Part shown: one piece after another, positions 34,788 through 42,080 of the stretch
How positions within the stretch are numbered: the first letter of the stretch is position 1
How the letters are laid out: each line of letters begins with the position of its first letter
Source: Clostridia bacterium
GTDB lineage: Bacteria; Bacillota; Clostridia; Oscillospirales; CAG-272
Assembly: GCA_017472695.1 (NCBI GenBank)
Contig: JAFUOQ010000016.1
Span: 117,257 to 181,256 of the forward strand
Direction: 5' to 3'
DNA length: 64,000 nt
The notes under the pieces: model-generated
Databases searched by the model: none
Told to the model about the DNA's origin: nothing
The model's input: only the letters and a program-made list of their open reading frames with translations
Made by a program: the position numbers and the translations under genes

Positions 34788-35831
34788 ATGAGTGTTGCTG
34801 AAACAAAAGTATATAAAACGTCTTTAATAAATAACAGAAGATATTTGGGTAACAAATATAAGCTGTTGCCTTTTATCACGAAGGTTGTTAACGATGAGTG
34901 TTCTGACATTGAAACCGTTGCGGATATTTTTGCGGGTACGGGTGCGGTATCGTCTGCATTTACCGACAAAATCATCATAACCAACGACTTGATGTATAGC
35001 AATTATATTTGCAATTATGCTTGGTTTGGAGCAGAAGAATATAATCCGCAAACCATTATAGATTTTGTTGTGAGATATAATGCTGCTACCGAATGTGGCG
35101 ATAACTATATGACCGAGAATTTTGCAGATACATATTTCAGCCGTGAGGATTGCTCTAAAATCGGTTTTATTCGCGAGGATATAGAAGAAAACTATAAAAA
35201 CGGTACTATAAACAATCGTGAACGTGCTATACTGATTACATCCTTGCTCTATGCGATGGATAAAATCGCCGTTACCTGCGGTCATTACGATGCATATAGA
35301 AAAGGAGCGGATTTTGAGGCTTCGTTGGAGCTTTACGTTCCTCTTGCAGAGGTCAATAACAATCCTTCCAACCAATGCTTTAACGAGGATGCAAATGAGC
35401 TTGTAAAACGTATTGAAGCTGATTTGGTGTATATTGATCCCCCGTACAATTCGAGACAGTATTGCGATGCTTATCATTTGCTCGAAAACGTCGCTCGTTG
35501 GGAAAAGCCCGAAGTGTTCGGAGTTGCCAAAAAGATGGACAGAAGCGGTATGAAAAGCAAATACTGCACAATGAGTGCGACAAAGGCGTTTGAAGCATTG
35601 ATCGGAGATATTAAGGCTAAATACATAATGCTATCATATAACAATATGGCGGAGAAAGGCAACTGCCGTTCAAACGCGAAAATCACAGATGAAGATATTA
35701 TAAGAATATTGAGCAAAAAAGGAACTGTTAAGGTGTTTGAGGAAAGCTATAAGGCATTCACCACCGGCAAATCGGATATTGCGGAGAATGCAGAAAGATT
35801 GTTCCTTTGCACGTGCTTTAATGAGGATTAA
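34788..35831 (+). CDS. D12-class N6-adenine DNA methyltransferase 1
   Basis: 347 residues from the ATG at 34788 (GGAGG at 34775-34779); a GTG at 34773 lies just before this site. N6-adenine signatures: YLGNKYKLLPFI near the N-terminus, motif I VADIFAGTGAVSS (S-adenosylmethionine binding) and motif IV VYIDPPYNSRQY (catalytic DPPY). Paired with a second methyltransferase and an AlwI-type endonuclease, it probably methylates one strand of an asymmetric site. Confidence 0.92.
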   Translation: MSVAETKVYKTSLINNRRYLGNKYKLLPFITKVVNDECSDIETVADIFAGTGAVSSAFTDKIIITNDLMYSNYICNYAWFGAEEYNPQTIIDFVVRYNAATECGDNYMTENFADTYFSREDCSKIGFIREDIEENYKNGTINNRERAILITSLLYAMDKIAVTCGHYDAYRKGADFEASLELYVPLAEVNNNPSNQCFNEDANELVKRIEADLVYIDPPYNSRQYCDAYHLLENVARWEKPEVFGVAKKMDRSGMKSKYCTMSATKAFEALIGDIKAKYIMLSYNNMAEKGNCRSNAKITDEDIIRILSKKGTVKVFEESYKAFTTGKSDIAENAERLFLCTCFNED

Positions 35832-35834
35832 CAA

Positions 35835-36755
35835 ATGATACAATCACCGCTAAACTATACGGGAGGCAAATTTAAGCTGTTGCCTCAAATATTGCCGTTG
35901 TTCCCGCAAAATATAAATGTTTTCGTTGACCTGTTCTGCGGCGGTTGTAATGTTGGAATAAATGTTGATTGCAATCGTGTCATTTATAATGACTTGAACG
36001 AAAACTTACTCTATCTGTATAATACCTTTAAGAATCTTGATAAGCAATCCGTTATGGATTGGATTTATCAAATAATTGACAAGTATGACTTATCCCTCGT
36101 CAGTAAATATGGGTATGACCATTATAATTGCGAGAGTAGCGCAGGACTTGGAGATTACAACAGAGATAAGTTCTTGAAGCTCAGAGCAGACTTTAACGAG
36201 AAACACGCCAAAGGAACGATAGATTATTACTACTACGTAATGCTTTACGTAATAATCGTTTATGCCTTTAATAATCAAATTCGCTTTAATTCCAACGGAG
36301 AATTTAATCTCCCCGTAGGCAAAAGAGATTTCAACAAGAAGATGGAGCAGAAACTGTCCGATTTCATAGATCGAATTCAAGAACAAAATTGCCGTTTTAC
36401 TTGTTGCGATTTCAGAGATTTTGATACATCGGCGCTTACCGCCAATGATTTCGTGTACGTTGATCCGCCATATCTTATCACTTGCGCTACTTACAACGAG
36501 CAGGGCGGTTGGGGCGAAACCGAAGAAAAAGACCTTCTTGCCTTTTTGGACAAGCTGCATAATCAAGGCGTTAGATTCGCTTTGTCAAACGTTTTACGCA
36601 GCAAAGGTAAGGAAAATCACATCTTGATTGAGTGGGTAAATAAAAATACCGATAAGTATAGAGCGATTCCACTTAATTACAGTTATTCAAATTCAAATTA
36701 TCAGACTAAGGATAAGACATCTAACTCAGAGGAAGTCTTAATCGTCAATTATTAA
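35835..36755 (+). CDS. D12-class N6-adenine DNA methyltransferase 2
   Basis: 306 residues, Dam-like. Motif X LNYTGGKFKLLPQIL at the N-terminus, motif I VFVDLFCGGCNVGIN, motif IV VYVDPPYLITCATYNEQGGW. It starts three bases after methyltransferase 1. Two adenine methyltransferases are what a nonpalindromic GGATC/GATCC site requires, one per strand. Confidence 0.93.
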   Translation: MIQSPLNYTGGKFKLLPQILPLFPQNINVFVDLFCGGCNVGINVDCNRVIYNDLNENLLYLYNTFKNLDKQSVMDWIYQIIDKYDLSLVSKYGYDHYNCESSAGLGDYNRDKFLKLRADFNEKHAKGTIDYYYYVMLYVIIVYAFNNQIRFNSNGEFNLPVGKRDFNKKMEQKLSDFIDRIQEQNCRFTCCDFRDFDTSALTANDFVYVDPPYLITCATYNEQGGWGETEEKDLLAFLDKLHNQGVRFALSNVLRSKGKENHILIEWVNKNTDKYRAIPLNYSYSNSNYQTKDKTSNSEEVLIVNY

Positions 36756-36765
36756 GGAGAAGAAT

Positions 36766-38751
36766 ATGCCTGCTTCCATTCCCTATAAGAGCTTTTGCTG
36801 GAGCTTCGGCACAACAAGCTTTAGAACTAAAAATTTTAACAAAACAATAGAGGAACAACTTGCATTACTGAATGGATTTTGGCAGTTACCCGAAAACCAA
36901 GATTGCATTTGGAATGGCAATCCTGTACTACAAACTCGATATTACGACTATATGAAAAGAATGGGATTTGTTGAGACCGAAGCAAACAATAAACCCAAAG
37001 ACGCAAGAGAAAAAACATCCGGATTAGTGGATATCGGATTGATTGACGACGGTAGACATTTGACAAATGCGGGTATTTCCTTGCTTGAAATTTGTAATGC
37101 TAATGATTTTGCCTCGGATAACTTCTTTGAAATTCCCAAGGATAGTTATATCTACCTAAAGCAATTGCTAAAAACGTCGAGCTCAATAGATGGAAATACA
37201 GTTAGACCGTTCATCGTGATGCTGTATGTCTTATCAAGAGTGGATGAGTTATCTTTAGATGAATTTACATATTTGCTTCCTCTTTGTACGAGTAGCGAAA
37301 ACACACAAAATGTTATAGATGGTATCAACTCCATAAGAACGGGAACATCTACAATAGATAGCTTCATTCTTGGTAGATTGATGAGTATGGATAACTACCA
37401 ACGTGCGTTACGTTTCTTTTTAGAGAATACAGTTGATGAAGATGTTATTCGTATTATCGGAATGAATAGAAAGAGTGCAAAGGAAGATGGTAAGAATTAC
37501 GACAAAGATTATCTGCCATTGTACAATGCCTTATCTCGTTACTATCTTGCAAATGATGTGGACGCCATTGTTGACATATATGAAGCCACGAGAAAAATAA
37601 AAATCGGTAAATGGTGGCGTCAACTTTTATTTGATACCCCTTCACGTAAAGCCATTCATAAAAATCCAACTATCCATTTCAAGCATTCGGATTTTGACAG
37701 AACAAGAACTTTGGATGAGTTCAAAACACAATTCTTTGAAAAGATGCATTTGTTCAAGGCAAAAGCGACGCTTTCTGATTACCTCGATCTTAACCGTAGA
37801 TATGTGAAGACAACGGATGTTGTTCTCTTTGAGGATGATATTGTTAAGCTTGATATAGTCCCTAAGCATTTCTTTAATTCCGTAATTGATGAGCTGTATG
37901 TTCAAGCATACATTGAAACGGAGGAACTCTATCACGATTGCGCTATAAACAATATCGCTCTTTGCTTGAATATAAACGAGCAGGCTGTTATTAACGGTGT
38001 AAATGCAGAGCTTGGTGCAACAGTAACGACTATCGCAGAGGCACGTGCAGTGCTTGAAGATAATCGTTATGCAAGGTTGCAGCATTTGATTGATACTAAA
38101 TTTACAGACACTCAGATACTTACTCTGCTTGATTGCTTTGAAAGACGCAACGATACGGATATTAGAAGTATGGTTACTGACAACGCTGATGTGCCGACGA
38201 TATTTGAATATGTATTGGCTATTCTTTGGTACAAGGTCAGCGAACGTCAAGGCAGAATTTTGGACTATATGAAGTTGTCGCTTGATGCAGATTTGCTCCC
38301 CAAAACGCACGCCGCGGGCGGTGAAGCCGATATAGTCTATGAGTATGAGGCAACTGAACATTATCCCTCTCATACCTTGTTGATTGAGGCAACACTCGCA
38401 GACAGCACCAACCAGCGTAGGATGGAAATGGAGCCGGTATCAAGACACTTAGGACAGCATTTGATCCGCACAAGAAATATGGATTCTTATTGCGTATTTG
38501 CTACCAATTTCTTGAATATCAACGTTATTTCTGACTTCAGAAGCAGAAAAACTACACCATACTACGATTCACAAGATTACACACAGTATGTTGAAGGAAT
38601 GAAGATTATTCCTTTGGAAACATCGGAGCTTAAAAGGATTGTTCAAGTTAGTAAAACTTACAAAGAATTGTATCCGATTTTCGAGGAGGCGTTTAACTCG
38701 GCACTTCCGCCGCATATGTGGTATGATGGCTGTATAAAAAATTCGATTTGA
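36766..38751 (+). CDS. AlwI-family type IIS restriction endonuclease
   Basis: 661 residues. The N-terminal block SFCWSFGTTSFRTKNFNKTIEEQLALL..FW and the C-terminal catalytic block AGGEADIVYEYEAT...LLIEATLAD (PD-(D/E)xK-like Glu-Asp ... Glu) match the AlwI family. AlwI recognises GGATC and cuts outside the site. It begins ten bases after methyltransferase 2, consistent with co-transcription. Exact specificity cannot be proved from sequence. Confidence 0.85.
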   Translation: MPASIPYKSFCWSFGTTSFRTKNFNKTIEEQLALLNGFWQLPENQDCIWNGNPVLQTRYYDYMKRMGFVETEANNKPKDAREKTSGLVDIGLIDDGRHLTNAGISLLEICNANDFASDNFFEIPKDSYIYLKQLLKTSSSIDGNTVRPFIVMLYVLSRVDELSLDEFTYLLPLCTSSENTQNVIDGINSIRTGTSTIDSFILGRLMSMDNYQRALRFFLENTVDEDVIRIIGMNRKSAKEDGKNYDKDYLPLYNALSRYYLANDVDAIVDIYEATRKIKIGKWWRQLLFDTPSRKAIHKNPTIHFKHSDFDRTRTLDEFKTQFFEKMHLFKAKATLSDYLDLNRRYVKTTDVVLFEDDIVKLDIVPKHFFNSVIDELYVQAYIETEELYHDCAINNIALCLNINEQAVINGVNAELGATVTTIAEARAVLEDNRYARLQHLIDTKFTDTQILTLLDCFERRNDTDIRSMVTDNADVPTIFEYVLAILWYKVSERQGRILDYMKLSLDADLLPKTHAAGGEADIVYEYEATEHYPSHTLLIEATLADSTNQRRMEMEPVSRHLGQHLIRTRNMDSYCVFATNFLNINVISDFRSRKTTPYYDSQDYTQYVEGMKIIPLETSELKRIVQVSKTYKELYPIFEEAFNSALPPHMWYDGCIKNSI

Positions 38752-38772
38752 TTTGCAAAGCAGGTAATTGTA

Positions 38773-39555
38773 ATGTGGGGAAAAATATTTAGTTTTATCG
38801 GGAACCATTGGGTTGATATATTCTTGATTCTTGTAGGCGCATCAGCTTTGCTGATTTACTATTTGCAAGAGAGAAAAAAGGTTTCTGAAGCAGCATCTTT
38901 GATTTCAATGCAAGTTGAAGATTTGCAAAAGCGAATTAGCGAAATTGGCACATTCATAGTAGAAGGACAACTCAACGAAGGTGCATTTTATGAGTCTCAA
39001 ATTCTATTCAAGACGGATTATTGGGATATGTATAAGCATTACTTTGTAAGAAAAATAGACTCATATAGCTTTAGTCTTTTTGATAATTTCTATAATTGTG
39101 CCTCTGAAATATTGGAGCAACAACAGTTGATGAAAAACCTGCAAAAGAACTCGTTCTTCTTGAGTCAACAAAGCATTATGCAGATGGAAACTAATGCTTT
39201 GTTACAGTCTTTATCAATGAGCGAACAAACTTCTGTGGATGTTTCTCAACTGATTAAAGCAATGGAAAACACTGTTCCTGCTGATATGGATTCAGAGCAG
39301 AAAAAGGCGTTGGAAAATGCATTAAGGCAAATAAGTTTATCTAACAGTAACGCTAATTCTGAACTGTTTTGGAGTCTTTATAACAAAACCAAAGGAAATG
39401 TGCACGCTGCTATAAATCAAAAAGCTTTAACATCATATATACCTATGCAGATTAGAATTACACTTGAAAACGCATTGAAAAAGAACGCTTCAATACCGAT
39501 AATTGGTTGTGAAGGGTACAGAAAAATAAAAAAGATAGCTAAAAGAAAGTTTTAA
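38773..39555 (+). CDS. Membrane-anchored protein of unknown function in the defence cargo
   Basis: 260 residues, not recognised. One membrane segment at about 12-30 (WVDIFLILVGASALLIYYL) is followed by a heptad-rich helix (KVSEAASLISMQVEDLQKRISEI) and a largely helical, Gln/Asn/Ser-rich cytoplasmic part. The C-terminal tail is very basic (RKIKKIAKRKF). It sits 21 bases after the endonuclease and 52 before the Abi-C gene. A membrane sensor or effector for phage defence is a guess from location. Confidence 0.6.
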   Translation: MWGKIFSFIGNHWVDIFLILVGASALLIYYLQERKKVSEAASLISMQVEDLQKRISEIGTFIVEGQLNEGAFYESQILFKTDYWDMYKHYFVRKIDSYSFSLFDNFYNCASEILEQQQLMKNLQKNSFFLSQQSIMQMETNALLQSLSMSEQTSVDVSQLIKAMENTVPADMDSEQKKALENALRQISLSNSNANSELFWSLYNKTKGNVHAAINQKALTSYIPMQIRITLENALKKNASIPIIGCEGYRKIKKIAKRKF

Positions 39556-39607
39556 TTTGTAAGCATTTATCACAGTTATCAGATTGACAATTAGGCAAGG
39601 AGATTTT

Positions 39608-40519
39608 ATGCCAAAAACACCAAGCAACTTTCAACTGTTACGGACAAAAAACATTTTAGCCATTTTAGACGGTGATGTAGATTTTGGCGAAATTCCAACC
39701 TCATCCTCTAAGGGAAATATAAAAATTTCGCTGCCATATTTGAGTGGACCAATGTTATGTCAAATATCCACCCAATTCGGATTACCGGCAACTTATGGGT
39801 GGAATGGTGGAGCAAAAAGCAGATGGGAATATCTTGACGATCTTTTGGAATACTGCATTAACAATCATCGTGAATCTGATCTTTTAAGTTTCTTGTTTTC
39901 AAAAGAGCAGTTTGTTGAAAAACTTAGAGGTTATACTCCAGAAATAATTGATTCCGCCCACCAAACCATTATTGCGACTGTTATTGATCAAATAAATGGA
40001 GCACTGTACTTTGGTGGTCACGAGCTTGTAAAAGTTGGAGATCGTTTTGCAATAAAAAAGAAAGGTGAAGCCGTTTCAGTTGTTGCTCCATCAGTTAAAA
40101 CGATTGATCGTTCCTATATTGTGAACTTGTCAGAACGAGCTATGAAAGATGTAACAGATGGCAATTTTGATAGTGCAATTACTAAATCACGTACACTCCT
40201 TGAAGAAGTGTTTTGTTATGTAATTGAGAAAAAGGGTGAGGCACCATCCGAAAGTGGAGATATCGGAAAGCTTTATTCACAGGTCAAAGCCTTATATAAT
40301 ATGCATCAAAATAAGGATATGGACAAGCGTATCAATGGATTACTTTCTGGACTTGAAAAAATATTATCTGCTATCTCCGAAATGCGCAATAAAGGAAGCG
40401 ATTCCCACGGGGTAGGTACAAAGCGTATTAACATTGCTGAGCATCACGCACGTTTGTTTGTAAATAGTGCAATGACAATGGCAGATTTCGTACTTGCGGT
40501 AAGTGAAAAGCATACTTAG
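39608..40519 (+). CDS. Abortive-infection (Abi-C) family protein
   Basis: 303 residues from the ATG at 39608, preceded by AAGGAGAT; a TTG start 24 bases upstream is not supported. The C-terminal domain (about 170-300) has RSYIVNLSERAMKDVTDGNFDSAITKSRTLLEEVFCYV and MRNKGSDSHGVG...HHARLFVNSAMTMADFV, the Abi-C signature with its R-N-K-x-x-D-x-H-G core. Members occur in phage-abortive systems; the biochemical activity is not known. It is the last gene of the island's right part. Confidence 0.78.
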   Translation: MPKTPSNFQLLRTKNILAILDGDVDFGEIPTSSSKGNIKISLPYLSGPMLCQISTQFGLPATYGWNGGAKSRWEYLDDLLEYCINNHRESDLLSFLFSKEQFVEKLRGYTPEIIDSAHQTIIATVIDQINGALYFGGHELVKVGDRFAIKKKGEAVSVVAPSVKTIDRSYIVNLSERAMKDVTDGNFDSAITKSRTLLEEVFCYVIEKKGEAPSESGDIGKLYSQVKALYNMHQNKDMDKRINGLLSGLEKILSAISEMRNKGSDSHGVGTKRINIAEHHARLFVNSAMTMADFVLAVSEKHT

Positions 40520-40555
40520 AATGATGCGTTGAAAATATAGTATTCAGTAAAATTC

Positions 40556-40584
40556 GTTGACAAATCGTACACTATGTGTTACAA
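40556..40584 (+). promoter_or_regulatory. Orphan promoter at the right end of the island
   Basis: TTGACA at 40556-40561, 17-base spacer, TACAAT at 40579-40584, a nearly perfect promoter. No gene follows for 350 bases. A hairpin-forming TGCGAAATTCGCA at 40589-40601 lies at the start of any transcript, with TTCGCA repeated at 40612-40617. It may serve a small RNA or, in the excised circle, drive transcription across the joined ends. Confidence 0.6.
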
Positions 40585-40640
40585 TATATGTGCGAAATTC
40601 GCAAATAACTGTTCGCATATAATGTTCATATTATTGCTTT

Positions 40641-40661
40641 CGTGGCAACATTATGGCAACA
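40641..40661 (+). repeat. Right copy of island-end direct repeat
   Basis: Two TGGCAAC units, 19 of 21 bases identical to 28372-28392, same orientation. See the left copy for interpretation as integrase arm sites or exchange sites. Confidence 0.65.
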
Positions 40662-40761
40662 AAAAATCTGATAGCCAATGGGTTATGGATAATACAAATA
40701 ATTAAAATAATCTTAGCTAAATTATCTAAACGAAATTGTTTAGGTTAAGAAAGTTAGGAGC

Positions 40762-40773
40762 GAGTGGGAATGA
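40762..40773 (+). other. attR candidate, displaced guaA 3' end
   Basis: GAG TGG GAA TGA reads in frame as EWE-stop, the same C-terminal residues as the intact guaA at 28303-28314 but with a TGA stop. This is expected if the island's own guaA tail replaced the chromosomal one on insertion. Directly after it begins a repeat-rich spacer with a hairpin that may be the old guaA terminator. Confidence 0.6.
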
Positions 40774-40860
40774 GTTTTGCATAGCAAAACTCAACTATGA
40801 TCGTTTCGCAGAAACGGTTATATCATAACATTTGGCGAAGCAAGATGCTTCGCCTAAATT
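40774..40860. repeat. Short-hairpin repeat cluster A
   Basis: Three successive hairpins: GAGTTTTGC/GCAAAACTC (40772-40792), CGTTTCGCAGAAACG (40802-40816, with ATGAT before and ATCATAAC after) and GGCGAAGC/GCTTCGCC (40834-40854, followed by TAAATTTTAT). The TATGAT...ATCATAAC boxes recur in cluster B at 54079-54226. The last hairpin may act as terminator. The remaining 410-base spacer holds no gene. Confidence 0.6.
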
Positions 40861-40871
40861 TTATTTGTGCA

Positions 40872-40900
40872 TTGACTTGATAATTTCTTTGTGCTATAAT
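40872..40900 (+). promoter_or_regulatory. Promoter of azlCD
   Basis: TTGACT at 40872-40877, 17-base spacer, TATAAT at 40895-40900. The azlC ATG is at 40932 after AAAGGAC. Confidence 0.85.
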
Positions 40901-40931
40901 ACATAACATAAATTATTTAAAGGACAATAAA

Positions 40932-41642
40932 ATGAAACTATATTTAAAGGGCCTTAAGGCTGGAATTCCTATTGGGTTAGGGTATCTTTCGGTATCGTTT
41001 ACCTTTGGAATTATGGCTATTTCTCTGGGCTTTTCTTGGTGGCAGGCAGTTATTATTTCTGCTTTTACCTTGACCTCGGCGGGGCAGCTTGCCGGAATAC
41101 AGGTTATGGTTAACCCAGGGCAATATTTTACAATGCTGATTTCTCAGCTAACTATAAATATGCGCTATTCCTTTATGTCGGTGTCGCTTTCTCAAAAGGT
41201 GTCGCCTAAATTTAAGGGTATAAAAAGATGGCTGCTCGGATTTTTTATGACTGACGAGATTTTTGCTGTGGCATCTTGTGAAAATGTTGTTGAGCCTATA
41301 TTTTTCCTTGGGCTTTCTACATTGCCTTGGATTGGCTGGACTCTTGGCACATTGCTTGGCGCACTTATTGGCAACGTATTGCCACCTGTTATTATGGCAT
41401 CACTTTGTATTGCTATTTACGGTATGTTTTTAGCGATAATTATTCCACCTGCTAAAAAATCCAAGCCTATACTTATCGTTATTATAGTGGCTGCACTTTT
41501 ACACTGTGCGTTTTACTATTTGCCACTACTAAGAGAAATACCATCCGGCATTTCAATAAGCATCTCGGCTATTTTAGCGGCTGTTTTTGGCGCTCTGCTT
41601 TTCCCTATCAACGTTGATAAGGAGGAAACAGGAAATGCTTGA
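40932..41642 (+). CDS. azlC: AzlC-family branched-chain amino acid exporter subunit
   Basis: 236 residues, five or six membrane segments. The motif GIMAISLGFSWWQAVIISAFTLTSAGQLAGI is typical for AzlC, the large subunit of AzlCD exporters for branched-chain and related amino acids. NMRYSFMSVSLSQKV and the KGIKRWLLGFFMTDEIFAV loop follow the family. Its 3' end overlaps azlD by eight bases. Confidence 0.92.
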   Translation: MKLYLKGLKAGIPIGLGYLSVSFTFGIMAISLGFSWWQAVIISAFTLTSAGQLAGIQVMVNPGQYFTMLISQLTINMRYSFMSVSLSQKVSPKFKGIKRWLLGFFMTDEIFAVASCENVVEPIFFLGLSTLPWIGWTLGTLLGALIGNVLPPVIMASLCIAIYGMFLAIIIPPAKKSKPILIVIIVAALLHCAFYYLPLLREIPSGISISISAILAAVFGALLFPINVDKEETGNA

Positions 41643-41946
41643 TTTTTGGATTTATTTGTTTATTCTTTCCGGCTCTACATATTTAATCAGAGCTATACCG
41701 TTTGCGTGTGTAAAAAAGACTATTGAAAACCGCTTTATTAGGTCATTCCTTTACTATATTCCTTATGCCGTTTTAGCCGCAATGACCTTCCCTGCTGTTA
41801 TTTATTCAACAGGAAATATAATATCCGGCTTTGTTGGACTTATAATCGGCGCTGTGCTTGCGTTTTTTAATCGTGGTCTTACACTTGTTGCAATTGCCGC
41901 CTCGCTTGGCGCACTTGTTACTGAACTAATTATTATGATAATTTAA
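41635..41946 (+). CDS. azlD: AzlD-family transporter small subunit
   Basis: 103 residues from the ATG at 41635, which has AAGGAGGAAACAGGAA before it; a longer frame upstream would lie within azlC. Four hydrophobic segments; the FLYYIPYAVLAAMTFPAVIY block matches AzlD. It completes the two-subunit exporter with AzlC. Confidence 0.92.
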   Translation: MLDFWIYLFILSGSTYLIRAIPFACVKKTIENRFIRSFLYYIPYAVLAAMTFPAVIYSTGNIISGFVGLIIGAVLAFFNRGLTLVAIAASLGALVTELIIMII

Positions 41947-41971
41947 AAAAGAGGCTTTTTGCCTCTTTTTT
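41945..41971. terminator. Terminator of azlCD
   Basis: AAAAAAGAGGC and GCCTCTTTTTT are exact inverted copies around a five-T loop, right at the azlD stop codon. It works on the plus strand and could also act on the minus strand. Confidence 0.92.
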
Positions 41972-41980
41972 AATATGGAA

Positions 41981-42060
41981 TCCCTCCGTCTGCTAAAGCA
42001 GCTCGGAGGGATTTGTTGATATTATTGATTTATATTAGAAAAAGCCTTGCAGGCTTTTTC
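41981..42060. terminator. Second hairpin pair with terminator of the LRR lipoprotein gene
   Basis: TCCCTCCG...CGGAGGGA forms a hairpin at 41981-42011, another small GC-rich repeat. GAAAAAGCC/GGCTTTTTC at 42038-42060 is a terminator lying 21 bases beyond the stop of the minus-strand lipoprotein gene. Confidence 0.78.
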
Positions 42061-42080
42061 TTTTGCTTTGTTATATTTTG

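Noticed and set aside
34824-35477. 217-codon minus-strand frame
   Set aside because: Antisense to methyltransferase 1, whose motifs I and IV are intact on the plus strand.
37642-38373. 243-codon minus-strand frame
   Set aside because: Fully inside the AlwI-type endonuclease gene, no promoter or ribosome site, no recognisable protein.
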